From Ficedula albicollis (lineage: Eukaryota > Chordata > Aves > Passeriformes > Muscicapidae), in NCBI RefSeq assembly GCF_000247815.1, contig NC_021674.1:31070420-31134419 (forward strand): a stretch of 64,000 nucleotides of DNA. Reading direction: 5' to 3'. Position 1 is the stretch's first letter. Each line of letters begins with the position of its first letter. A program made the position numbers and the translations under genes. Shown here piece by piece: positions 45,163-57,500 of the stretch. The notes beneath the pieces are model-generated. The model was given only the letters and a program-made list of their open reading frames with translations, had not been told where the DNA came from and did not search any database.

Positions 45163-48100
45163 CTCCCTTCAGTGACACTTGCTGCCAAACCTTTCACAAA
45201 AGCTGCCTTTTTTTTTTTTTTTTTCCTCCTCCCTTATAGCAATTCCCTGCTTTAACTAAAGCTATGAAATCCAAAAGGGGAAAACAAACAAACAACTGGT
45301 TTGGAAAGCAAGAGCAAAAAGGGAGATTTATTCCAGGCAGTGGATAATGCATCATAGGAGCTAAAGAGTATTTTTGGTGCCTCCTGGGCAATATCTGAGT
45401 TTTAGGCTGCATTTGCAGGCACTTAATGTTTCCAGAATCCTTTACACTTGGCACCCACGTCGACCGCTTTCCTTGGAGATTTGCAAGCACTTTGCAACCA
45501 TACATTAATTAACCCACCAGCCCTCCTCTGCAATGAGATTTCCCTTTCCCTGTAATTTGCCTGTGCTAGGGACAGGGTAAACTGAGGCATGGCAAGGCCA
45601 TCAGCCTGCAGCAGAGCCGAGGCCAGAATGGCTGCACGCCATCCAGGTCTCCTTTCCATTGCAAAACCACCCTTCCCTTTGCAAGCACGACCCACACTGA
45701 CTGCTCTTCCCTCCGCTGGATGCTGCCTGCCCCATTCCAGAGGGAGGCATGGGCAGGTCAGCTCACAGAGCCTCTGTGCTGGCCCTCAGTGCCATGGAGC
45801 AGAGAAACAGAGAGCCAGTATGTCTGAAAGGCAGAGCAGTAGTGGAATGGCAAGCAGATTAGGAGCTGTATCCAATTGCCTGCATGTGTGACAAGGCAGC
45901 CGTATGGGGGAAAAGGGGCATTTTAATCAGTCACACGGAGGGAAACATAGTCAAGTGCACCAGGTTATTAATCTATTAGCCAATAGGGGCAAAAAAAAAC
46001 CCTACTACAGGCTCTTGGGAATCCAGTTATAACAAGACTACAGGGATCATGGATGCTTTGATAGTCAACAAAGCATCTCAGCCTGTTGCTGAGGAGAGTG
46101 AATGGCTCAGGGACTGATCGTTTTAGTTTTGCTATTCCCTTGCTGGTCCTGGCTGACCCTGGAGCAGGATCCTGGCTGAAGAGCTCCTGGCAGACTCTTT
46201 TTGGGGTGGGAGATCTCCAGTCATTGCTTGCAGGACTCCTGATGGTGATTCCTGGGCTCTTGGTGCCCTGCCCTGTATTTTGGGATGAGGTGGTAGCACA
46301 GAGGTCATGCTCACCTGATGGCCTGAGCCTTGCTGGGACGAGGAGGGGAACGAGTGGCCCTCCTGAACTCTGCCTGTGGCACAGAGATGCAGCTGGCACA
46401 TCACCGCTTGCAGGGAGCCACGCACACCTCCAGCATCCTGCCGTCCCTCTGCCTCCTTGCACGGCTCGGCCTGCAGGGATAAAGTCAGGCAATTCTCTGT
46501 GACCTCTTCACTAGTGGGCTGAGGGCAGCAGGAGCTCACTGCCAGCAGCAGAGCAGCCCTGGGTGAAATCCTGAAAGGACAGGCAAGGCAGCGGGAGGCC
46601 CTTGGTGCCAATCAGCCCCAACCTCCCCATGCTAAGCGTCCCCCTTCGCTGGTAGCACTGAGATGCAATGTGGCGATACCGCTACCCCCAAGCACTCGCA
46701 GCCCTGGTGAGCAAATGGTCTGGAGACATGACAAGGAAGGGCCTCCATGCACCTCCAGCCCAGTGGCAGTGGCAGGGCCATGGGTGTTTTCCAGCTGGGC
46801 AAGCAGAAACAAATCCCATTGTCCGCTGATTGGTCACAGCTCAGCAAGGGGCCCGTGCTGCCCACAGGGCTCCTGGGGCCTGGCACGGACAGCGGGGTCC
46901 AGTCAAAGCTCCAGCCCCCTCTCAGGCTGCTGGAGGAGGGGCAGCCTGCCCCAGTGGAACAGCAGCATCTTTGGGACACAGGGCACCTCCCTGCTGTAAG
47001 CCTGGGGGACACCAGCCCCTCTGCCCAAGCCACTTTTGAGGATCTCCCATCCTCACCATCTCCTGGGTGCAAGCAATCCCTCCCTTCTCCATCCCCATCC
47101 TTCTGCCTCCCTCCCTGCACTGCTGCTGCCCTCTCCTGAGCTGCAGTTGCCCATTTAATTTCTGCTACAAGCATTTAGGCAGTAAATATTGACTAAATAG
47201 CACCAATTAGCAGCTGAGCTGCTGGGTGCTAGTTACTGAGTGACAGCTGTGCCGCCAGGGGCCAAGGGTGAATTGTTACCTCACTGCAGGCATCTCCACC
47301 TGCCAGGGCCCAAGCTGAGGCTTGGATAAACTCAAGACACGCAGTTCAGGCTCCCACTTGTACCAGAGGGGCCAGGGTTAACCCCTGGCTCCGCGGCAGG
47401 CAGGATCACCCTGTGGCATTCAGAAATGGTAGCCCTGGGGCACAGACCACTCCAAGCACCGGTCATGGTGTCACCCCAGGTCTCCTTGGCTGAGGATGGA
47501 GCTGGTGCTGGCAGAGGGAGCCACACTATAGGCAAGGTCATCTGGCCCATTGAAGCAGTGCCGGGGGCACATCCTCCTCCTTAGCTGGCAGCACCAGTCT
47601 CCCACGATGGAGCACAGCCATTAAGAAGTTGGCTGACACTCAGCCACACTCGTAAAACACCGCAGGGGAGCTGTGGGGTGCTGGGAACCAGGAAACCTGG
47701 CAAGAGGAAGAGGGGTGGCAGCTGCTGTGTGGTCCCGTTCACATCCATCCACACCCCAGTGGAGCAAGGTGCCCAGCGACTCCCGGGGTCTCCAAGAACC
47801 ATCTAAGTGCCTTTCTGTAGGATGGGTGAATGCCAGCTCTGGAAGATAGCCTGAAGCATGGCTCCCATCAGCCTTCCCGAAGCACCTCGGTGGCAGCAGA
47901 GAGAGCCATGCTCCAGCTCTCTGTGAGTGCTGCTGCAGCCAGAGTCTGCCCATCCTGCATGGCCCAGGTGCCTGTCTGTTCTCCCAGCCAGCCTGCTCCC
48001 TGGGCAGTCTCTGTGGTCACTGGCACCACGGGGGCCATGGCACACGGCCACCTGCAGAGATGAGGGCTCCAAACATAGGTCCAGGAGCTCTCACAGCCGT

Positions 48101-48479
48101 GCCAGCCCCGGTCTGTGCCTGGCCCAACATTTGCTGGCTGGCGTGGAGGAATTCTGCTCTGTGCAAATGTCTGGCAAGGCTGACTAAATCCTGTCTGGAG
48201 ACTAAGTCCATCCAGTCATGCTTTCCCCTTTGGGCGAATCAGCAGCGGAGCTGTGGCTGAATGCTCCTAAACATCCCCCAGGGAGGTCTCCAGGAGGGCC
48301 CTTTCCCACAGCTCCCAACAGTACCAGCCGTTCATCATTTTTTCTCCGTGCCAGTCACGCTTCCGCAGGTTCCCAAGCTGAAACGAGGCCCCCAGGCCAC
48401 CCAGTGCAGCACAACCATGCGACATCAAAAGAAGGGCAGGCCAAACCCATGACCAGCAGCCCAGCTGCCGGGGTACCTC

Positions 48480-48960
48480 TGGGACTGCCCTCCCCCGCTC
48501 CCTCTGCAAAGCTGAGTGCGCAGCGGCGGGCAGAGGATGCTCCAACACGGAACCCTCGGGGGGTCCTGCGCCCCGCACACCAGGAGCCTGCAGCGCCCCG
48601 CGGCAGAGTTCGCCGGCCCAGAGCTCCCTCCGGCCCCTTCCCACCCTGTGCAGAGCTGTCGGATCCCGGGTGGTTCCGGAGGTTCCGGGGATGCCCCGGT
48701 TCGGTTCGGCGCGGAGCCCCAAACGGACGGGCGGGGCGCGGGCCGGCGCTGCCCCCTGGCGGCCGCGCGGGGCGCTGCAGGCGGGGCCCAAGCGGAGCAC
48801 GGGGAGCGCACGGGGAAGGAATTAATTAGCCTTAGGGCTAGTTAAGCCTGGCTCCGGGAATGCCGCCCCAGCGCGGGGGGTGCCGAGCTGGTGGTGGTGG
48901 TGGGAGAGGGACTGGCATTCCAGGGTGGGGAGGCATCCCAAGCCACCCCTCGGGCACGGG
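48480..48960. promoter_or_regulatory. Orphan CpG island with a CTCF-like site
   Basis: A compact CpG-rich block with no assignable gene. The long frames across it are compositional. Confidence 0.5.
48747..48764 (+). promoter_or_regulatory. CTCF-type binding site
   Basis: CGCTGCCCCCTGGCGGCC matches the core CTCF consensus (reverse form, CTGCCCCCTNGNGGC) at every strongly constrained position. It sits in an orphan CpG island in the gene-poor stretch between SLC29A1 and the spectrin/PH gene, which would suit a domain boundary. Confidence 0.55.
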
Positions 48961-48964
48961 GTTT

Positions 48965-50500
48965 AGGGAAGGGTGGGCACGGCAGCGAGCACCGGGGTCA
49001 CCGTGAGGATGAGGAGGCAGTGAGCGGCAGCAGGGAAGCGAGGGAATGAACGGCACTGGGAGCCAAGAGCACAAAGTGGGACAGGGCACCCCACGGTGTG
49101 GGCTTGTGTGTGCTGTGCTGACCCATGACTGGGGATGAGTGAGAGCCGGGAAATCAGGGAGTAAGCAGGGAAATCCAAGGGCAGAAACAGGAGCTTTCTG
49201 TTTGAAAGTGGTTTAAAGAAACAGTTTGCCTATAGGTAACACACTGTGCAGAAGGGCAGGGATAGCGTCAGGAAGCAGATTTTCAGGGTCAGGATGGATC
49301 ACATGAGGTCATAAGACCGTGACAGTCACCCTGAACATGTTAACTGTCCTGCAGGGCTTGCTGCTCAGCTGCAGGCCACAGAGGAAAGAGTCCTGGCTGA
49401 TCTCCTGAGAACACCAAATTCCACAGGGATGGGATGGGGAAAGGCTTGAAGCGCACCTCCTCAGCACAGGTTACTTCTCAAAAGGCAGTTTGCCTGCTTC
49501 TCTCCTTGCTCCTGTGAGGCATCCAGAAGCACCCTTGTGCCACAAGGCCTCAGGGACAAGAGGGGCTCCTGGCACTACCCTCCCAGGGCCTCAGGCTTAT
49601 TCTGTACATCCATACTCAGCTGATAGGGACTCAGTCTCTGGGGAAACAGCCTGCTCTTCTAACACTGCTGCCCAGACCCAGTAAATCTCTCTTCTGGCAA
49701 GCCAGATGACAAAAGTCAGCTGGGACAACAGCAGTGGCTGGCATCCCACAAAGATCCCTTTTCTGGGGAGAAGCTGCAGACGTCACCAACCCCCTGTCTT
49801 CTCCACTCTCCACACAGGATCTGAGGATGCAAGCAGGTGGGAAAGCCTCACCTGACTTTTGCTAATGCTGTGTCCTGGGATGGTGGAGTTGGGAAGCTTC
49901 ACAGCAGAGCGGAGCTGCTATGCAGTGCCCAGCAGTGCTGCTGCTGGCCCTGCTTTGTACCTGCAGTCATGAAGGTGCTGCGTTCCCTGCAAAAAAAGCA
50001 GGCTTCTCAAGAAGGAAAAGACCTCCACAAAAACCAACTTTCTGGAGAGCCCTGGAGGGTCTTGCTGCTGGCAGCAGCTCAGGGCAGAGCTGCCTGCTCT
50101 GATGGAGGATTGGCTTCTCTGCCACTGCTGCCCAGTATCTCCCATCTTGCTGGTCCCAGTGACATCTAGCTTGCCTTCAGGGATGCTCCAGGCATTCCTG
50201 GTAGGGAGTGGCAGGACTTCTTATATGTCTGTCCAAAAAGCAGGGCAGCACAGCTGGTGCTCCTCCACCACATCCTCTATTGCCTTCCCCACACAAGCCT
50301 AAGGAGCATGACAGATAAATTTCACTATATCCCCTACCACCCAGCTGTGCCAGCTTCCCTCGCTCTCTACGTTTCCTGATCCATCTCAGCCCCTACAGCA
50401 CCCACTCCCTTCCCAGGACAGCAGCAGGGCACTGGATGGATATGGACAAAAAGCAGCAGTGGGGACTCTGTTTTCTCACCTCCTGCATCAAGACCTTTAC
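48965..50500. other. No supported gene
   Basis: Ordinary single-copy-looking sequence. The only item of note is a 60-codon forward frame at 49920-50102 that begins with a signal-peptide-like segment; it is reported under findings and is not claimed as a gene. Confidence 0.45.
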
Positions 50501-51029
50501 TGGGGCAGCAGAGCAGTGTTCTGAGCTTGAGAGACACCACTGATTTGGGTCAAGGGCCATGCTACAAACCCTGCTCTGCCTGTACCTTCACCTCTCTTCT
50601 GCCTGCACGCAAGGTCAGGCTCCTGCAAACAAGCCTTGGGCCATGCCTTGGACTCAGAATGCAGCCAGGACCTCTGCACCGGGCCAAATCACGCCGAGGG
50701 CAGCCAGGGAATGGTGCCTGGGGAGAAAGGACCTGCGTGGGGAATGGTGCAAGGGGGAAGGGCAAGCTCCCAGCGGTCAGCCTACAAATAGAAAGGGTCA
50801 TGGGAGAGTGCCCGGCTACAGGGACAAAGGGCCTGCAAGAGGCGAATGGGGCTGTAGAAGAAGTTCTGGCAGGGAGGTGAGCGGTGGCACTGCCCCAGGA
50901 TCCCCAAGAACGTGGAGGGCTCCCTGGAGGTGCTCCCTGTGGTGCAGGCACACCCGGGGCCATCCCGGAACATGTGACTGGCAGGCCAGGGACGGAGCCA
51001 GCACTGAGAGTGGGCTGGGACTGACACGG

Positions 51030-52299
<1,270 letters not shown>

Positions 52300-52300
<1 letters not shown>

Positions 52301-54250
52301 GATTAGGAAGCTCCGGACCCCGGTTGGGGTCCCTCAGTGTGTGATGGCCCCAGAGCTCAGCACAGGCTCCCGGCTGCAGGGTGACCTTGCAGCAGGACTG
52401 CCGAGCCGCCGAAACGGGGGACGAGACCTTGGCTCAGCGGAGGAGGCTGGAACCAGCCCCTCTCCTTGGTGCCCGGCCGAACGAGGCACGGCAGTGACAG
52501 CGCTTACTCGGGACGTCTCCCTGCCTGCACCCTGCCCTTACCTTGATAGCTCAGCTCTCCTGGTGCCAGATGATGCTGCCTGCAGACTCCTCACTGCCTG
52601 GTGCCAAGCAGCGTTGGGACTTCCCGCGGCAGCAGGACCAGGGTGCAAAGCTTTGCCACCCTACAGGCGCTGCAGCCGGAGTGGGTTTCAGAGCCCTGGT
52701 GCTGGCTGGGGCTGGCTGAGCACGGCTTCCGCTGGCTCAGCAGGTGGAGGCTGCATGCACGGGCAGATTAGTGGGGGGGGAGGAATTGGCTTCTGCCATA
52801 AGAACACAGGATTCGTCAGCGGGTTGCTGTGGGGCCAAGTGCCAGCACGAGGGAGGGGAGAGGGGAGGCTGTGGGTGGGCAGCTGCCTCGGGGGGACAAT
52901 GAAGCCTGCACAAGGGAGTACACCGAAAGCGATGCTGCAGGTGCCAGCATCGTCCCTCGGGATGGTGTTATCTCTCTAGTGGCACGTGTCATCCCATGCT
53001 CCTGTGCTGGACTTGGGCCATGCTGGGACTCTTGTTGAGCTTGTCAGCATCGACCCCTGGGGCTGGGGGAGGGCCCTTAGTAAAGCACCCTGCCCCACTG
53101 CCCCTCTGCCGGGCCCCACAGCTGCTCAGGAATGAACTGGCACCAGCCCACCAGCTGCTCTCCCGGTATGTGCACACAGAGCTGGAATGCTGTGCCTCGG
53201 CCTCCTCGCTGGCCCGGACAGGCCTGGCCTCTGCCCAGGGCATCTCCCCTCCCAGCCTTACCATCCTGCTTGTCTTTTCCCATTAAGGAAGTGCAGGCAG
53301 CTGAGCTTTGGTGCCGGAGGAAAACAGGTGTCAGAGCCAAGAGTGATGGAGCCAAGTGGAGGGTGGTAAGACACAGGGGAAGCTCAGACAGCACACTCCC
53401 GTCCACACAGCAGCACCTTGAACGGGCACTCCCTCCACCGTTTGCTGGGAACGTGGAGAAAGTCCCTCTGCTGGTGACCCTGGCGTGCCCACCTCCACCT
53501 CAGTGCCTGTCTCCAGCCCCAGGAGCACTGCAGGAGGGAGATGGGGTGGCAGGAGGATTTCTGCTCTCCCAGCCCTTGCTGCAGAGCTGGGCTGCAGCCA
53601 GTACTTCTATTTTAAGCCCCACAATGTGTTTGAGGAGGCGAGTGGTGTGCACAGCTGAGCCTGACAACCCGACAGGGAGAGGCCCCGCTACCCACATCCC
53701 TGGAAACTTCCCCTTCCTTCTCTAGGGCTGGTACAGGCTCAGGGCAGGTTGGACCAGCTGCTTTTTCCCCTTTCCCAGTACAGGCGGCAATTGGGGCAGT
53801 TGAAACTGGCGTGGTCTGGTGAAGTTACTGCAAAAATATCTGTGCTGCAGGAATGGGGGTCTAGCCACACACCCCTTCCCCAGTCTGGTCACACAGCATT
53901 CACCTGCTGTGACCTAGGCTGGCAGCCATCCAGTGAGAGAGGAAGGCTGGGCAGGCTTGGCAGGCAGGAGTATTTACTCTGTAGGTAGTGACTTCCCCAC
54001 TAAGCTCCCAGGGCAGGGAAAAGGGGCCCAGATAACCTGTGGGATTAGCTGGGCTGAGTGCAGGCAGAGGGGAAGCACGGGACAAAGCATCCTCGTGAAA
54101 GGCACCAAACAGCTCAGGTTTCCCCCCAAGCAGGACTGAAGCTCACTGCAGAGCCCTCCTGATGTGAAGCTCCCCTGACTCCTTAGCAAGGACACCTTGC
54201 AGAGAGCTCCTTTCCTCCTGTGCTGATGGGTGCTGCTGGACAAAAACGCT
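52300..54250. other. No supported gene
   Basis: GC-moderate intergenic sequence downstream of the spectrin/PH gene. I see no exon with family resemblance, no repeat array and no RNA gene. Confidence 0.45.
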
Positions 54251-54274
54251 CCCACACTAAGCGCCTATTTATCT

Positions 54275-54280
54275 TTTAAT
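54275..54280 (-). terminator. Likely polyadenylation signal of the spectrin/PH gene
   Basis: ATTAAA on the minus strand about 270 bases after the stop codon, in a locally AT-rich patch. The same patch also contains AATAAA on the plus strand (54278-54283), so a convergent transcript ending here cannot be excluded. Confidence 0.45.
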
Positions 54281-54550
54281 AAAAACCATCATCCAGCCCA
54301 CCCTGCTTGTGCTGTGTGTCATTAGGATGCCTGGGAAGGCAGCAGCACCCAGGGAGAGCACTGGGCAGGAGGGGTGCTCAGCACCAGGCTGAGGCTGGGG
54401 GCTGCAGTGGCTGGGGCACAGGTGGCTGGAGCAGAGCCACTCGGCACAGCCTCTTGCCCCTGGGGAGGCAGCAAGCCCTGAACTGGTGCCAGAATGGCCC
54501 AAGAGGAGGACAAAAGGCAGGTTAGGGCATTTTCTCCCTTTGTCTTGGGC

Positions 54551-57500
54551 TCACTCTTTCTTCCCAAAGAACTTCTTGAAGACAGATTTGTTCTTGGTGC
54601 GAGGGGGGCTGGTGGTCTTGTCCCCTCGTGTGTCCCGGGCGCTCCCTGTCTGTGCCACAAAGGAGTGGCAGCGTGCCCGGGGCACGGCCGACACCTGCTC
54701 CCCGATGTACAGCGTGACGGAGTAACTGCTCCCGGCCTCCACCGCCTCCCTGGGCACGGCCAGCGGCGTGATCTTCTGGTAGGTGGCTGCAAGAGAGCAG
54801 GCAGTGAAGGGGCAGGGTGCCAGCAGGCCCTGGCAGCGCTCTAGGGCCCTCCCCAAATGGGGGCTGCAGCCAAGGGCAGAGGGTATGTAGGACCAGGTGC
54901 GTGCTGCAGCAGCATCGCATCTGTCCGCGGCTGCCGGTGGGGGACAGAGGCAGTGGTGCCACCTCCTGGCGGTGACAGCAACATCAGGACTATACCTGAG
55001 GTGAAGGAGTAGGACCTCCTCCTATTGGCCACCAGCCCATAGTCGTCTTCCGGGCAGATGTTGTCCCACAGCCCAGGGGACGCCCTGGGTGACCACTGCT
55101 GCTCCTTGTGCCCAGTCCCCTGAGCATTCTCTGAAGAAGAATGGAGACATGTCACAAGGCAAGGCCATCACAGGACACCCCTCTGCCAGCCCCAAAGAGA
55201 AGAGGGCAATGTATGACTATCTCAGTATCCCAGGAAGTGAATGTTCCTTTCCCCAAGCCCCAAGCCCTGGGACTCCTAGCCCGGATATGACCAAGTTCCA
55301 GACTGACTGACAGCCTTCAGTCTTCCCCAGCTGTCTCCCATGTACCTCTCTGGTCTGGGGAGAGAAGCTAGGGGATAGTGGCAACCCAGCCAGAGAGGAA
55401 AGTCACCTGCTGCTGCCCTTCCCCAGCTTCCACCATGTACCTCTCTGGTCTGGGGAGAGAAGCTAGGGGATAGTGGCAACCCAGCCAGAGAGGAAAGTCA
55501 CCTGCTGCTGCCACAGTCCCATCGACTGGGCCGTCCTGGCTACCCAGAGGCCGCTGCAGTAGTGTGCTCGGGCAGGGTAACACCACAACCTCCTGGCTCT
55601 GAGTGGTCGTGACCTGATGATGTCCCTGGAGGTGGGAGCTCCCAGGGCTGGAGACCTTGCTGAAACTGAAAGTAGCGGAGATTTAGCAAACCAGATTGGC
55701 CCACCAGCATCCTGCGGGAGCAGCACTCACTGGCAAATGTGGGAGAGAGAACAGCAAGACCCAGCTGGCCAGCTCCTGGCTACTCACCTGCCAGTACCAG
55801 CGGTGCCCTCGACACGCCACGCTGCCGCCTGGAAGTAATCCACTTCAGGGAAACCTGGGGGCACAGCAAACATCCTGCTGCATGCTGGCAGCATGTTGGA
55901 TGCACAGGACTGTTGCACAGAGCCAGTCCCTGATCCAAGACCCCATGCTGCATGGCTGGCCCCTCCAGCCTCCTGCTGTAGTGCCTGCTCTTGTCCCGAC
56001 AACCAGCCAAGGATTTCATAGCAAGGCTTGAACTCCTCAGGTATTGGTACAGCAACAGCAAGACCTCAGTGTTACAAGTCTCCTTGCCTCAAGGGCAAGC
56101 AAGGCATTTCCAAGCCCAGAGGATATGGAGGAAGACCAAGGCACAATTATAATTTTCCTGACACGGGCTTTTTGCTGCTGAGGCACCACTGACGTCAGTT
56201 GTGCTATTCCTGATTTATAGCTGTGTATGTGGTGTGAAAACAAAGCCTCCAAATCCTGCCTGGCAGAGAAATGCTGTTCCCAAGGCAGGCTAGGAGGATG
56301 CATAAATCAGAGTAAAATGTTGTGCTGCTTCTCTTCTGACCCCCCATGTATCAAAGGGCTCAGCAGGGGCTGAACAAACATGGTAACCACATAGAGCTGG
56401 GCCCCTGCTCTGCCTGCAAGGGCTGCTCACCTGAGTTTTGCTGCAGCTTTGAGACCCATTCGTTCATGAGGGCCTGAGTGGGGGCCCTCAGGAGGTATTC
56501 AGAGCCATCCTGCAGCCTGCAGGGAGAGGGGGAGAAGAATGATGTGGGGTGCAGACACAACAGCCCCCACCAGACCAGGAAAGAGGAGAAGCAGGTGAGA
56601 AAGAAGGAAGGAAATCCTCATCTAAGCACTGAGCTGGTCCTGCCTGGGGGTGCTGGTATGTGTCTACCCTAGCAAGCACACACTGGGGAGGGCTGTGGTT
56701 GCTGCCCTGGATTGGGGACTCACTGAAGCCTGAAGCAGTTGGTCTTCTTGGTGTACTCAGCATCTGGGGTGCAGACTGCCCCGGAGAGGTTCAGGGGAAG
56801 GGCCACCACGGAGCTCTGCAGCACAAGGGAAAGCAAGAGCAACAGCGGGGTTGGATGGCTCTGCCTTCCCTGGCCACGGGGCCCAGAGCCATCACCCTGC
56901 TGCCAGCCCCCTCCCACGTCCCCCCAGCCTCCCCAGCGCACCTTGAGGCTGTCCCTGCGGTCCTGGTAGAAGCACAGCGTCTGCCTCATCAGCACGGCGT
57001 GGAAGAGGCCCCAGGCCCGGCAGCTGGCCTGGGGGACACAAGCAGGGGACAGCTGTGATGCCAACAGCTTTGGGAGATGACAGATGGTCTCATGCCGCTC
57101 AAAATGCAGCCCAGCCCCTCTGAGGCTTTGCCCTTCCAGAATGGCCAGCAGCACTGCTGTGGTAGTTCCAGGAACATCCCTGGCTTCCCTCCATCCCCTG
57201 CCACATCCCAGCGCCCCCGTCCCAAAGGAGCCCCACAGCCATGTCTGTACCTTTCTCCCTCCTGTCTGCAATACGTGCTTCCTTTCCAGCGTCCCCTCCA
57301 TCATCTGAAACTCCATTTTACCAGGAAGGACCTGCAAGGGCACAGAGGGTGAGCAAGAACTTCTCTGGGGGTGGTGGTACCAGCTCAGCCTCCATGCACA
57401 TGAGGTCTGTATGTCCCATCCCTGGTGAGTAATGCCAAAGTGGGAGGTCTGTATGTCCCGTCCCTGGTGAGTAATGCCAAAGTGGGAGTGGGATGACAAT

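Larger units (their letters stand above)
42000..48400. other. Gene-poor stretch, no supported gene
   Basis: No coding gene that I can support. It contains two tandem duplications (42934-43085 and 44928-45162) and a poly-T run (45210-45225). One short exon-like piece at 44133-44191 has both splice signals but no partner exons. Confidence 0.5.

Noticed and set aside
55900..56045. Extra exon of the spectrin/PH gene (EEFKPCYEILGWLSG frame)
   Set aside because: No usable acceptor, and the exons on either side (56431-56516 and 54996-55130) already join in phase without it.
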